A stretch of DNA of 64,000 bases from Bacillota bacterium (GTDB lineage Bacteria; Bacillota; Clostridia; Saccharofermentanales; Saccharofermentanaceae): assembly GCA_023397475.1 (NCBI GenBank), contig JAEWUD010000056.1:17539-81538 (forward strand). The letters are read 5' to 3'. The notes under the pieces were generated by a model, which made no database searches, had not been told where the DNA came from, and saw only the letters and a program-made list of their open reading frames with translations. This document shows, in pieces, positions 33,009-42,229 of the stretch. The position numbers and the translations under genes are program-made. Every line of letters starts with the position of its first letter. Position 1 is the first letter of the stretch.

Positions 33009-33719
33009 ATGATAAAACCTTGTGACGCTTTAGCCAGAACCCTTCTATTTGCCGGACTCGATCGTTCGACTTTTCAGAACTATTGCTCGCTGACCAAGGC
33101 GAAGTCCTACAACAAGGGGGAGATTCTCGCGGCAGAAGGTGATGTCTGCACGAGTATCGGGGTCATCGAACAGGGACAGGTGGCCTTGCAAAAGTACACA
33201 TCAAGCGGAGATTTTACGACCATTGCACTGTTAGGACCCGGAGATTTCTTCGGCGAGGATTTGATATTCGGTAACTCGAATGTCTTCACCTTTACGATTG
33301 AAGCGATGACGCAGTCGGAAGTCCTCTTTATCGGGAAAGAGACCTTGCGATCGCTTCTGGATCGAAGTCCTGTCGTTCTTAATAATTTTCTTCAAATACT
33401 TTCGGACAGGGTTTCCGCACAGAACAGCAGAATCGCTCTTCTTTCACAGAAGAGTCTTCGACACAAGATCGCGTTCTATCTCTTAGATCTCCGCGGGCGT
33501 CAACACCCCGGAAATCCTTCCGAGAACAAGGTTACCCTACCGGTATCCAAGGAGGTCGTCGCAAAACTGCTCGCTATGCCGAGACCGTCGTTTTCGCGAG
33601 AGTTGATTGCTATGGAAGATGACGGACTCATTAAGGTGGAAGGTCGAATGATTCGACTGCTAGATATACCGACGATGGAGAATGAGGTTATCGAGGGCTT
33701 TCGTCTCGGAAACACATAG
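33009..33719 (+). CDS. Crp/Fnr-family transcriptional regulator
   Basis: A 236-residue regulator with an N-terminal effector barrel (KGEILAAEGDVCTSIGVIEQGQVAL...LGPGDFFGEDLIFG), a dimerisation helix and a C-terminal helix-turn-helix, SKEVVAKLLAMPRPSFSRELIAMEDDGLI. Cys5, Cys26 and Cys48 are present, but their spacing is not the classical Fnr Fe-S cluster. It is a paralogue in type of the regulator at 20,336, sharing the S-R-E-L recognition helix. It lies 87 bases after nagA with its own ribosome site (GAGGACGTGA), so it may or may not be in that operon. Target unknown. Confidence 0.85.
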   Translation: MIKPCDALARTLLFAGLDRSTFQNYCSLTKAKSYNKGEILAAEGDVCTSIGVIEQGQVALQKYTSSGDFTTIALLGPGDFFGEDLIFGNSNVFTFTIEAMTQSEVLFIGKETLRSLLDRSPVVLNNFLQILSDRVSAQNSRIALLSQKSLRHKIAFYLLDLRGRQHPGNPSENKVTLPVSKEVVAKLLAMPRPSFSRELIAMEDDGLIKVEGRMIRLLDIPTMENEVIEGFRLGNT

Positions 33720-33858
33720 AAATGCCGGGCGGAAATATTTAAGAGGTTTTTTGTGAAAAGAAACAGGTTGATGGTTCCTTCTATTGGAAACTTGTCTTAT
33801 AATAACGATGTGTTTTTCCCGAATAACAACGGAATTTTTCCGATGAAGCGAGGTCCTC

Positions 33859-34446
33859 ATGGACAGTCTGAAAAATATGATCCGCTCCGAAGGCAGAGTG
33901 ATCGGGACGGAGATATTGAAAGTTGACCAATTTCTCAACCATCAGATCAATCCGGAGCTAATGAAGGAGATCGGAGAGACGTTTGCGACGCTTTTTTCCG
34001 GACTTGGAATTACCAAGGTCGTTACCCTCGAGAGTTCAGGAATTGCACCGGCGTTGTTTACCGCTTTATATCTCGGTGTACCGGTCGTATTTGCCAAGAA
34101 GACGGAGTCCAGGAATTTGGACGCGGATACCTATCAGGCATCTGTACATTCATTTACACGAGGCGGAGAGTACATTATCCGCATCAGCCGGCGATACCTT
34201 GACGCAGACGATACTGTTCTGTTAATTGATGATTTCCTCGCGCGGGGCAGAGCACTCCTGGGCTTGCTGGAGATTGCCGGTCAGGCCGGCGCGAAGGTTG
34301 CCGGAGCGGGAATTGTAATTGAGAAGGGCTTCCAGGACGGAGGAGCCCTGATCCGAAACATGGGCATACGGGTTGAATCCCTGGCCATAGTATCATCCAT
34401 GTCCGAGAAGGAATCCATGATTCATTTTGCGGACGAAGAAGCATGA
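33859..34446 (+). CDS. xpt: Xanthine phosphoribosyltransferase
   Basis: A 195-residue type I phosphoribosyltransferase that salvages xanthine to XMP using PRPP. VTLESSGIAPALFTALYLGVPVVFAKK is the family N-terminal core, and VLLIDDFLARGRALLGL is the PRPP-binding loop with the acidic pair. FTRGGEYIIRISRRYL-like residues lie in between. Length equals that of known Xpt proteins. The ATG follows GCGAGGT. Immediately downstream (19 bases) is a BMP-type nucleoside-binding lipoprotein and its transporter genes, so this is the first gene of a purine uptake and salvage operon. No purine riboswitch could be found in the 139-base leader. Confidence 0.92.
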   Translation: MDSLKNMIRSEGRVIGTEILKVDQFLNHQINPELMKEIGETFATLFSGLGITKVVTLESSGIAPALFTALYLGVPVVFAKKTESRNLDADTYQASVHSFTRGGEYIIRISRRYLDADDTVLLIDDFLARGRALLGLLEIAGQAGAKVAGAGIVIEKGFQDGGALIRNMGIRVESLAIVSSMSEKESMIHFADEEA

Positions 34447-34465
34447 CAATTGAAGGAGGAAGAAA

Positions 34466-35584
34466 ATGAAGAAGATTCTTGCAATGATCCTTTCCGTGTT
34501 GATGATCGCCAGTGTGGCGGCTCTCGCGGGATGCGCCACTTCGGGGACGCAGACATCGGCTTCTGCAGCTGAGGTTCTCAAAGTAGGTGTGCTGTACATT
34601 TCGCCGAAGGACGACGGCGGCTACTCGCAGGCGCATGCCGAGGGCATCGCACAGGCGGTTGCGGCATATGGTGACAAGATTCAGGTCATGGAACTCGAGA
34701 ACATCAATGACGCGGACGCTCAGGCGACTACGACAGCGATTGATAATCTTGTCGGCGAGGGTTGTACCTTGATCTTCACGACAAGCTATGGATACATGGA
34801 GCCTACGGCAGCTGCCGCAGAGAAGTATCCGGACGTCAAGTTCTGCCATTGCTCGGGTTATATGACCAATGATAAGAACATGGATGCTTACTTTGGACAG
34901 ATTGAGACCGCACGTTACCTTGCCGGCGTAGTTGCAGGACTTACGACAGAATCCAACAAACTCGGCTACGTTGCCGCTTTCCCGATTCCCGAAGTCATCC
35001 GCGGTATCAACGCGTATACCCTCGGCGCAAGATCCGTAAACCCGGAAGCTACGGTTTCGGTTGTTTGGACCAACACATGGTTTGATATGGATAAGGAGAA
35101 AGCGGCCGCTGAATCCTTATTGTCGACCGGAGTTGATATTATGGCCCAGCACCAGGACTCTCCCGCTGCGATTACCGCCGCGGAGCAGGCCGGAGCACTC
35201 GCGATCGGATATGACCTTACCTATGCCGGAGCACCGAAAGCTTATCTTACGGCTCCGCTTTGGAACTGGGGCACATACTACACCTACAAGATCGGTCAGG
35301 TTATGGACGGACAGTGGAAGGTAGAGAATTACTGGGGCGGTATGAAGGAAGGCGCAGTCAAGCTTGACGCTCTTTCCAGTCTTGTTCCCGAAGAGGCGAA
35401 GGCTGCCGTTGAGGCCGTCAAGGCTGACGTCACTGAGCAGGGTAACGCATTTGTTTTTGCCGGTCCGATCAATGATCAGAACGGTGAAGAGAAGGTGAAA
35501 TCCGGCGAGAGCATCAGCTACGCAGATCAGATGTCGATGAGCTGGTTTGTTGAAGGTGTTATCGGAGAGATTCCGCAGTCCTAA
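34466..35584 (+). CDS. BMP-family nucleoside-binding lipoprotein of an ABC transporter
   Basis: A 372-residue extracytoplasmic substrate-binding protein. The signal peptide ends in the lipobox LAGC, placing the lipidated Cys at residue 23. VLYISPKDDGGYSQAHAEG and FTTSYGYMEPTAAAAEKYPDVKF are typical of the BMP/PnrA family. These proteins bind purine nucleosides or related ligands. It precedes one ABC ATPase and two permeases, and follows xpt, supporting purine nucleoside uptake. AAGGAGG lies upstream of the ATG. A strong hairpin after the stop probably protects or limits the message, giving more binding protein than transporter. Confidence 0.92.
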   Translation: MKKILAMILSVLMIASVAALAGCATSGTQTSASAAEVLKVGVLYISPKDDGGYSQAHAEGIAQAVAAYGDKIQVMELENINDADAQATTTAIDNLVGEGCTLIFTTSYGYMEPTAAAAEKYPDVKFCHCSGYMTNDKNMDAYFGQIETARYLAGVVAGLTTESNKLGYVAAFPIPEVIRGINAYTLGARSVNPEATVSVVWTNTWFDMDKEKAAAESLLSTGVDIMAQHQDSPAAITAAEQAGALAIGYDLTYAGAPKAYLTAPLWNWGTYYTYKIGQVMDGQWKVENYWGGMKEGAVKLDALSSLVPEEAKAAVEAVKADVTEQGNAFVFAGPINDQNGEEKVKSGESISYADQMSMSWFVEGVIGEIPQS

Positions 35585-35603
35585 TATTCGGACAAAAGAA
35601 AGG

Positions 35604-35642
35604 TCGGGCGGCATTCGGACAAATGAGACGAATGCCGCCCGA
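35604..35642 (+). terminator. Intra-operon hairpin after the BMP lipoprotein gene
   Basis: A perfect 14-bp stem (TCGGGCGGCATTCG 35604-35617 with 35629-35642) and an 11-base loop, with no T-run after it. It fits a 3'-stabilising or partial-termination hairpin that adjusts the ratio of binding protein to transporter. Confidence 0.75.
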
Positions 35643-35671
35643 TATTCCGGTTCTTAGAAGAAGGGAAAGAC

Positions 35672-37234
35672 ATGCGAGAGAAAACGATGGACAAGACGGA
35701 CATTGCGATTTCCATGAAGGGCATCAGTAAGACATTCGGATCAGTTGTCGCCAATGATGACATTCATTTTGAAGTGCGCAGAGGTGAAATTCACGCACTT
35801 CTCGGTGAGAACGGATCCGGCAAGAGCACACTGATGAACATTCTTTCCGGAATCTATCGCCCGGATCAGGGGATAATCGAGGTATACGGTAAGGAGAAGG
35901 TGTTTCTTTCTCCCAAGGATTCTATCGCGTGTGGCATAGGCATGGTGCATCAGCATTTTAAGTTGGCTGACGCTCTTACCGCAGCGGAGAATATCTCCGG
36001 CGGCTCAAGAGGTTTTCTTACGCACCGCAAGAAGGAATCAGAAGCAATACGCACATTTTCTGAAAAATACGGCATGGAAATTCGACCGGAACAGTTGACC
36101 AACCAACTGTCCGTGAGCGAGAAACAGACAGTTGAGATACTGAAGGTTCTTTACCGCGGCGCGGAGATTCTCGTCCTGGACGAGCCGACGGCCGTCTTGA
36201 CACCGCAGGAGATCAGACGACTGTTCCGTGTTCTTCGTAAGATGCGCGATGATGGATGTTCGATCGTGTTTATCAGTCACAAACTCAATGAAGTGATGGA
36301 TCTATGTGATCGGGTAACCGTGCTTCGTAAAGGCAAGAGCATCGATACCTTTGATATCGATTCGATCGATGCCTATGAACTCGTAGAGAAAATGGTGGGT
36401 CGCAAGGTGGACTTATCGATCGACCGTCCGGATCCACCGGTGGATCGTAAGGAATGCCTGACCGTTGACCAGCTGAGTGTACGCGACGAGAACGGATACA
36501 GGAAACTCTCCAATATAAGCTTTTCTCTGGCGAACGGAGAGATCCTCGGCGTTGCGGGACTTGCCGGAAGCGGACAGAAGGAATTATGTGAGGCAATTGC
36601 CGGAATCCTTCCGTGCGAGACGGGTAAGATATTCTTTGAGGGCACCGAGATTTCAGGGAAATCTCCGCGTGAGATCATCCGCCGCGGTGTGTCGATGAGT
36701 TTCATTCCCGAAGATCGCCTCGGCATGGGCCTTTGTGCCTCCATGGATATTACCGAAAACATTCTTCTCAAGGATTACGCCTTTCTTCCGGGTCCCTTCC
36801 TTCAGACGTCGAAGGCGAAGGAGAAAGCCGAACGCATCGTTCGTGAGTTGGAGATTAGTACTCCGGGAATCGATCATCCTGTCCGTAAGCTGTCCGGAGG
36901 TAATATCCAGAAAGTTATCCTCGGCCGGGAGATTAACCTGAGTCCAAAACTCATTATCACGGCATATGCGGTGCGCGGTCTTGATATAAATTCTTCCTAT
37001 ACGATTTATAATCTTCTCAACGAACAGAAGCGCAAGAACGTCGCAATTCTGTATATCGGAGAAGATCTCGATGTTCTGTTGGAACTGTGTGATCGCATTA
37101 TGGTACTCTGTGCCGGAGAGGTTACCGGTATTGTCGATGCACGAACGGTAACCAAAGAAGAAGTCGGTCAGATGATGTCCGGAACACGATATGAAGAACT
37201 GAAGGGAGGCGTCGAATATGTTTCGAATAACTAA
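35672..37234 (+). CDS. Nucleoside ABC transporter ATP-binding protein (two ABC domains)
   Basis: A 520-residue protein with two fused nucleotide-binding domains. The first has Walker A GENGSGKSTL, signature LSVSEKQ and Walker B LVLDEPTAVLTP. The second has a degenerate Walker A (GLAGSGQKEL), signature LSGGNIQK and a Walker B-like segment LIITAYAVRGLDI; an asymmetric pair is usual for sugar/nucleoside-type importers. It powers the two permeases encoded next. ATG 35672 follows GAAGGGA; ATG 35687 is an alternative. The final codons overlap the first permease gene by 17 bases. Confidence 0.9.
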   Translation: MREKTMDKTDIAISMKGISKTFGSVVANDDIHFEVRRGEIHALLGENGSGKSTLMNILSGIYRPDQGIIEVYGKEKVFLSPKDSIACGIGMVHQHFKLADALTAAENISGGSRGFLTHRKKESEAIRTFSEKYGMEIRPEQLTNQLSVSEKQTVEILKVLYRGAEILVLDEPTAVLTPQEIRRLFRVLRKMRDDGCSIVFISHKLNEVMDLCDRVTVLRKGKSIDTFDIDSIDAYELVEKMVGRKVDLSIDRPDPPVDRKECLTVDQLSVRDENGYRKLSNISFSLANGEILGVAGLAGSGQKELCEAIAGILPCETGKIFFEGTEISGKSPREIIRRGVSMSFIPEDRLGMGLCASMDITENILLKDYAFLPGPFLQTSKAKEKAERIVRELEISTPGIDHPVRKLSGGNIQKVILGREINLSPKLIITAYAVRGLDINSSYTIYNLLNEQKRKNVAILYIGEDLDVLLELCDRIMVLCAGEVTGIVDARTVTKEEVGQMMSGTRYEELKGGVEYVSNN

Positions 37235-38291
37235 ACGCGACGATCTTCCGACGCTCTATGTCTATTTGATTCGAGCGGGTTCCATCATTACCGGCCTGCT
37301 GCTGGCTTGTGTCCTGATGCTCGTCCTTGGATATAACCCGATCGAGACTCTCGGTGCACTGGTCAGCGGTTCTTTCGGATCGCCCAGCGCTATACGCAAT
37401 ACGATTACCATCGCGATTCCTCTGGCGATCACTGCGCTTGGGTTAGCGATTGCCTTTCGTATGAAATACTGGAACATCGGCGGTGAGGGACAGATCATTA
37501 TGGGCTGTGTATTCGCTACTTTTGTGTCCCATAATCTTCCGCCGGAGACGCCCGGTTTTCTGATGATTCTGTTGATGGGAATCGCGGGATTCGCGGGAGG
37601 AGCTTTCTGGGCATTAATTCCCGGGTTATTTCGCATTTATTCACGCACCAACGAGACGCTCTTCACGTTGATGATGAACTATATTGCATTGGGCATTGTC
37701 CAATATCTGCATTATGTTCTGTGGCGGGATCCCAGTGCCAACGGATTTCCCAAGATTCGGGCGATTCCGGATCAAGCACATCTTCCGATTATTTTCGGTG
37801 TCCATTCGGGTTGGATCGCCGTCATTGTTCTCGCCGTCGTGGTGTTTCTGCTCATCCGAAAGACAAAGCTAGGATACGAGATTCGCGTCGTCGGCGAGAG
37901 TGCTCCCACGGCAAACTATGCCGGTATGAACGTGAAGAAGGTTCTTCTTACAGGTGTGATTCTTTCCGGCGGACTTGTCGGACTGGCGGGAATGTTGAAA
38001 TTATCCGGTGCCGTCTATACCTTGTCGCCTTCGATTACCGGAAATGCAGGATTTACTGCGATCATTGTCGCATGGCTCTCCGGACTTTCTGCGCCGGTGA
38101 TGGTTCTGGTTTCTATCCTGATCGCCGCATTGGAGCAAGGATCACAGGTCATCCAGATCAAATTACAGATACCGTCTTCTGTCGCTTCTGTTATTCAGGG
38201 ATTAATACTTATGTCCGCCCTGGGTGGGGAGTTTTTCCTCCGTTATCGCGTTGTTAAAGACAGAAAAGACAGTAAGAAAGGAGGCGTGTAA
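37218..38291 (+). CDS. Nucleoside ABC transporter permease 1
   Basis: A 357-residue polytopic membrane protein of the BPD-2/RbsC-like permease family, with about ten helices. GLAIAFRMKYWNIGGEGQIIMG is the conserved coupling/transport block, and IRVVGESAPTANYAGMNVKKV is the cytoplasmic EAA-like loop. It forms a heterodimer with the next permease and moves purine nucleosides across the membrane. The AGGGAGG site for ATG 37218 lies inside the ATPase gene. The stop overlaps the next start (TAATG), so synthesis of the two permeases is coupled. Confidence 0.9.
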   Translation: MFRITKRDDLPTLYVYLIRAGSIITGLLLACVLMLVLGYNPIETLGALVSGSFGSPSAIRNTITIAIPLAITALGLAIAFRMKYWNIGGEGQIIMGCVFATFVSHNLPPETPGFLMILLMGIAGFAGGAFWALIPGLFRIYSRTNETLFTLMMNYIALGIVQYLHYVLWRDPSANGFPKIRAIPDQAHLPIIFGVHSGWIAVIVLAVVVFLLIRKTKLGYEIRVVGESAPTANYAGMNVKKVLLTGVILSGGLVGLAGMLKLSGAVYTLSPSITGNAGFTAIIVAWLSGLSAPVMVLVSILIAALEQGSQVIQIKLQIPSSVASVIQGLILMSALGGEFFLRYRVVKDRKDSKKGGV

Positions 38292-39259
38292 TGGATATTT
38301 CATTTATTATCGCTACATTTATCGCCTCAGCGGTCGCATACAGTGTTTCTCTTCTGATGGGTACGTTGGGTGAACTTCTCACGGAACGTGCGGGTAATGT
38401 GAATCTCGGTGTCGAGGGCATGATGCTTCTCGGCGGCGCCTGCGGCTATGTCGCTGCCGTACGCAGTGACAGCATGCTTGTTGCCGTTCTCGCCGCATCG
38501 TTCGGTGCGGCAGCCGGCGCCATGCTGTACGCGGTGCTCACGGTGACTCTGCGAGCGAATCAGAATGTCACAGGACTTGCTCTGACGACATTCGGAGCCG
38601 GACTTGCCAACACTCTCGGAAGTACGGCGGCGAACACAAATACTCCGCAACATATTTCTGATTTCTTCTCGTGGCATCCGTTTGCTTTGCCGGATCCGCA
38701 GAATCCCTTCCTTCGTTTTATCAATATCGCCTTCCTGTCCCATGATCTTTTCGTCTATATCGCGATTATCATTGCCGTGCTCATGTACTTTTTTCTCTTC
38801 CGCACTCGCGAGGGCTTATCGATACGCATGGTCGGAGAGAATCCCGCTGCCGCGGACGCTGCGGGTATTTCGGTTACGCGGATCAAGTACATGTACATTC
38901 TGATCGGCGGTGTTCTCTGCGGTCTGGGGGGGCTATATATTCCTCTGGTATTGCAGAAGACGTGGCATGCCGACATTACGGCCGGTAAGGGTTGGATCGT
39001 TGTTGCTCTTGTTATTTTCGTGCGCTGGCATCCGATCAAGGCAATCGGAGGCGCTCTGGTTTTTGGGGCTTTATCTATCATCGGATTGACGATTCAACAG
39101 TTTCCCGAAATGTCCTCAATGCTGTTTTTTAATCAATACATCATGGTCATGTACCCCTATATTCTTACGGTGATTGTTCTCATTATCACCTATGCTCGCA
39201 AGAAGGCATGGAGAGGACCGAATGCAATCGGGTCGGCATTTTTTCGCGAAGAACGATAG
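38291..39259 (+). CDS. Nucleoside ABC transporter permease 2
   Basis: A 322-residue permease related to the one before it, with about nine hydrophobic helices. LLTERAGNVNLGVEGMMLLGG corresponds to the 'N-I-G-x-E-G' block, and IRMVGENPAAADAAGISVTRIKYMYILIGGVLCGLGG is the coupling loop and following helix. It completes the transporter (BMP lipoprotein, ATPase, two permeases). Last gene of the purine operon; the cyclase gene begins 50 bases downstream with its own ribosome site and a TATAAT nearby. Confidence 0.9.
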   Translation: MDISFIIATFIASAVAYSVSLLMGTLGELLTERAGNVNLGVEGMMLLGGACGYVAAVRSDSMLVAVLAASFGAAAGAMLYAVLTVTLRANQNVTGLALTTFGAGLANTLGSTAANTNTPQHISDFFSWHPFALPDPQNPFLRFINIAFLSHDLFVYIAIIIAVLMYFFLFRTREGLSIRMVGENPAAADAAGISVTRIKYMYILIGGVLCGLGGLYIPLVLQKTWHADITAGKGWIVVALVIFVRWHPIKAIGGALVFGALSIIGLTIQQFPEMSSMLFFNQYIMVMYPYILTVIVLIITYARKKAWRGPNAIGSAFFREER

Positions 39260-39309
39260 CCACGACGAATATGATATAATAGATCGTAAAAAAATGATGG
39301 GAGGATGCT

Positions 39310-40815
39310 TTGAATAACGGCGTAATCGCACCGATCGTGGATTTTATTCGCGAATTGTTTGCTGGTTTGAATAGCGGACTCCTTTTTTTTGGAGGGCCGG
39401 CGGATATTGTACGCTACGTCGTCGACATCCTTCTCATTACCTTCGTTATCTACTATTTGCTTCGTGTTTTGCGTGAGACGCGCGCATGGCAACTTCTGAA
39501 GGGTGCCCTGCTCATTGTTATCATCACGATGGTTTGCGGGATATTCGGACTGGAGATGGTAGGGTTTATTTTCGACAAGATTTTGTATGTTGTCGCAGTG
39601 GCCTTTGTCATCATCTTTCAGCCGGAGCTGCGACGTGCGCTTGAGACCGTAGGTCTTAAGTCATTTTCGCCTCTGTCTGTCGCATTTGCACCGGATTATC
39701 AGGATTCACAGCATGTTGTCTCGGATATGGTCGATGAGATGTCTACTGCCTGTATGCAGATGGCGCAAACATACACCGGGGCATTGATTATTTTTGAGCG
39801 CAATTCGCGGTTGTCTGAATTAACGCAGCAGGAGAACGCGGTCAAGCTGGACTCGTCGGTAACCATGACGATGCTGTCGTCGATATTCTATAAGGGATCA
39901 CCGCTTCATGACGGTGCGATCGTCATACGTAACGGTCGTATTATCGCCGCACGTTGCCATGTGCCTCTCGCGGATAATTACCGGATTCGAGAGGATCTCG
40001 GGACGCGTCACCGCGCGGCAATCGGGGCAAGCGAGCTGGGAGACGCCGTTGCGATTGCTGTATCCGAGGAGAGAGGTACCGTCTCCATCGCCTTGGACGG
40101 CACCTTGTATGTGATGAAGAACCGGGAAGAGTTGCGGAATAATCTGCGGTACCTTCTCGGTGTCGCCGGTACGGTTCCGACACTCGGAGAACGTATTCGC
40201 TCCCGGTATAATGACGGGAGGAACAAGGCGCGTTACAAGAAGGCGATTCGAGTCGCTCAGGCCGCGAGAGCGAAGAGCGTTTCGACGGGCACCGCGACGG
40301 AGAAGACACCGTCTGCAGACGCAATCGCGGAAGGCGCCGCCACTGCCGGCGTGACATCCAGCGCAGAATTACGTGATGTGGCCACAGCGGGAACTCTTCC
40401 TGTGGCCATCAAGAAGCACGCGACAACGGCAACCTATCAGAAGGTTCTGATGATCGCCGCGTCGTTTGTGATTTCGCTCGGACTCTGGCTCTATATTCAG
40501 ATTACGAGCAATCCAATTGCCGAGAAATCGGTTACCGTTAAGGTTGAGAGTCTCAATGCGGATATCCTTCAGGACAGAGGACTTGATGCATATTACCCGG
40601 TTACTTCTGTGACACTCAATGTTGTTGGTCGGAAGGCTACGATCGATCGATTTGAATCTGACGACATATCCGCTTTTGTGGATTTTTCCGATATCTTTAC
40701 TGCTGGAATTACCGAGATGGAGATACGGACCAACTCCGGAATCTCTGAGTATTTTCGCGTAGAATCGCAGAGCAAAGAGAAGGTATCTGTCGTTATTACT
40801 ACCGATGAAGAATGA
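39310..40815 (+). CDS. cdaA: Diadenylate cyclase CdaA fused to a YbbR (CdaR-like) domain
   Basis: A 501-residue protein. Residues ~30-105 hold three membrane helices, and 110-285 the DisA_N cyclase domain with the catalytic LHDGAIVI (DGA at 201-203) and GTRHRAAIG (RHR at 233-235), so c-di-AMP synthesis is expected. A Lys/Arg- and Ala/Thr-rich linker (300-370) leads to a fourth helix (379-398), then a ~100-residue YbbR-type domain (VTVKVESLN...VTLNVVGRK...ISAFVDFSD) outside the membrane. In most Bacillota CdaA and its regulator CdaR are separate proteins with several YbbR repeats. A TTG start at 39310 follows GGGAGG. glmM comes next, as in the usual cdaA-cdaR-glmM order. Confidence 0.92.
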   Translation: MNNGVIAPIVDFIRELFAGLNSGLLFFGGPADIVRYVVDILLITFVIYYLLRVLRETRAWQLLKGALLIVIITMVCGIFGLEMVGFIFDKILYVVAVAFVIIFQPELRRALETVGLKSFSPLSVAFAPDYQDSQHVVSDMVDEMSTACMQMAQTYTGALIIFERNSRLSELTQQENAVKLDSSVTMTMLSSIFYKGSPLHDGAIVIRNGRIIAARCHVPLADNYRIREDLGTRHRAAIGASELGDAVAIAVSEERGTVSIALDGTLYVMKNREELRNNLRYLLGVAGTVPTLGERIRSRYNDGRNKARYKKAIRVAQAARAKSVSTGTATEKTPSADAIAEGAATAGVTSSAELRDVATAGTLPVAIKKHATTATYQKVLMIAASFVISLGLWLYIQITSNPIAEKSVTVKVESLNADILQDRGLDAYYPVTSVTLNVVGRKATIDRFESDDISAFVDFSDIFTAGITEMEIRTNSGISEYFRVESQSKEKVSVVITTDEE

Positions 40816-40851
40816 CATGAGTGTCGTTCTTTTCACGTTATGGAGGTATCT

Positions 40852-42213
40852 ATGAGTCGCTTATTTGGAACAGACGGGGTTCGTGGTGTGGCGAATCGCG
40901 AGCTGACACCTGATTTAGCCTATAAACTCGGAGTAGCCGGTGCACGTGTTCTTGCCGGAGAGACCAGTCACAAGCCATTGATCCTGATTGGTTCCGATAC
41001 AAGAATATCCTGCGGCATGCTCGAATCCGCGCTTACAGCCGGAATTTGCTCGGCGGGTGCGGACGTTATTGTATGCGGTGTTGTTCCGACGCCCGCTGTT
41101 GCATATCTTACGCGAAAATATCGCTGTGATGCCGGTGTTGTTATTTCCGCGTCACATAATTCTTTCGAATACAACGGGATCAAGTTCTTTTCGGGCGACG
41201 GGTTCAAGTTGCCGGATTCTATTGAAGACGAGATTGAGAATCATATTCGCGATTATGATGAAGGCAATTGGTCTCGACCGGAAGGCGCTGATGTCGGACG
41301 GCGCTTGGAGAAGCCCGGTGCTGCACATGAGTACGCGGAACATCTGAAGCGAAGGATGAGTGTTGATCTGTCTTCGATGAAGATTGCGATCGACTGTGCC
41401 AACGGAGCATCGAGTATGATCGCTCCTACATTATTCGCCGATCTTGGAGCCGAGGTCATCGCAATCGCAAATCAACCGGACGGTCTGAATATTAACGCGA
41501 ATTGCGGATCTACCCATATGGGATGTCTGAAGGAGATCGTCGTTTCCGAACACTGTGATATTGGTCTGGCGTTCGACGGAGATGCGGATCGATTGCTGAT
41601 TGTGGATGAATTCGGTCAGACGGTAGACGGCGATGCCATTCTCGCGATCGTTGGACTGGATATGAAGACAGAGGGTGAGCTTCATAAGGATACTGTGGTT
41701 GTGACCGTTATGAGTAATCTCGGACTGGACATCATGGCGGCCGGAAACGGTCTGAAACTCGAGAAGACAAAGGTTGGCGATCGTTATGTTCTCGAGATGA
41801 TGCGGGAGAACGGGTACAATCTCGGTGGAGAGCAATCCGGGCATGTGATCCTCCTGGATCATTCGACGACAGGGGACGGAATGCTTACAGCGTTGGCTTT
41901 TCTTCGCGTAATTACCCGAAGAAACCTTCCTGTTTCCAAGGTAACGGACGTGATTCATGTGCTTCCGCAAGTTCTCAAACCCGCTCACATTCCCACGGAA
42001 AACAAATCAAAGGCAATGGTCGACGAGATGATTTCCGAAGAGATATGTAAGATGGAGGCGATCCTGGACGGTCGGGGACGTATTCTCGTTCGACCTTCCG
42101 GTACAGAACCCATGATTCGTGTCATGATCGAGGGAGAAGACTATCAGATGATCGATGACATGGCCCAGAAGCTTGTCGAGCTAATTATTTCTCGTTACGG
42201 ATCTAAGAAGTAA
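40852..42213 (+). CDS. glmM: Phosphoglucosamine mutase
   Basis: A 453-residue alpha-D-phosphohexomutase that converts GlcN-6-P to GlcN-1-P for UDP-GlcNAc synthesis. MSRLFGTDGVRGVANRELTPD is the standard N-terminus, VVISASHNSFEYNGIKFF carries the phosphorylated active-site Ser, DGDADRLLIVDE is the metal-binding loop, and GEQSGHVILLDH the sugar-binding loop; RPSGTEPMIRVM is the phosphate-binding loop. ATG 40852 follows GGAGGT. It sits between cdaA and glmS. GlmM is known to interact with CdaA in several Bacillota. Confidence 0.96.
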   Translation: MSRLFGTDGVRGVANRELTPDLAYKLGVAGARVLAGETSHKPLILIGSDTRISCGMLESALTAGICSAGADVIVCGVVPTPAVAYLTRKYRCDAGVVISASHNSFEYNGIKFFSGDGFKLPDSIEDEIENHIRDYDEGNWSRPEGADVGRRLEKPGAAHEYAEHLKRRMSVDLSSMKIAIDCANGASSMIAPTLFADLGAEVIAIANQPDGLNINANCGSTHMGCLKEIVVSEHCDIGLAFDGDADRLLIVDEFGQTVDGDAILAIVGLDMKTEGELHKDTVVVTVMSNLGLDIMAAGNGLKLEKTKVGDRYVLEMMRENGYNLGGEQSGHVILLDHSTTGDGMLTALAFLRVITRRNLPVSKVTDVIHVLPQVLKPAHIPTENKSKAMVDEMISEEICKMEAILDGRGRILVRPSGTEPMIRVMIEGEDYQMIDDMAQKLVELIISRYGSKK

Positions 42214-42229
42214 CAATCGGAGGTACCCT

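Noticed and set aside
33720..33858. Purine riboswitch before xpt
   Set aside because: No three-way junction core or kissing-loop pairs could be found by eye; only a possible TATAAT at 33798-33803 was seen.
42214..42229. glmS ribozyme upstream of glmS
   Set aside because: Only 16 bases, mostly the ribosome binding site, separate glmM and glmS; there is no room for the ribozyme.
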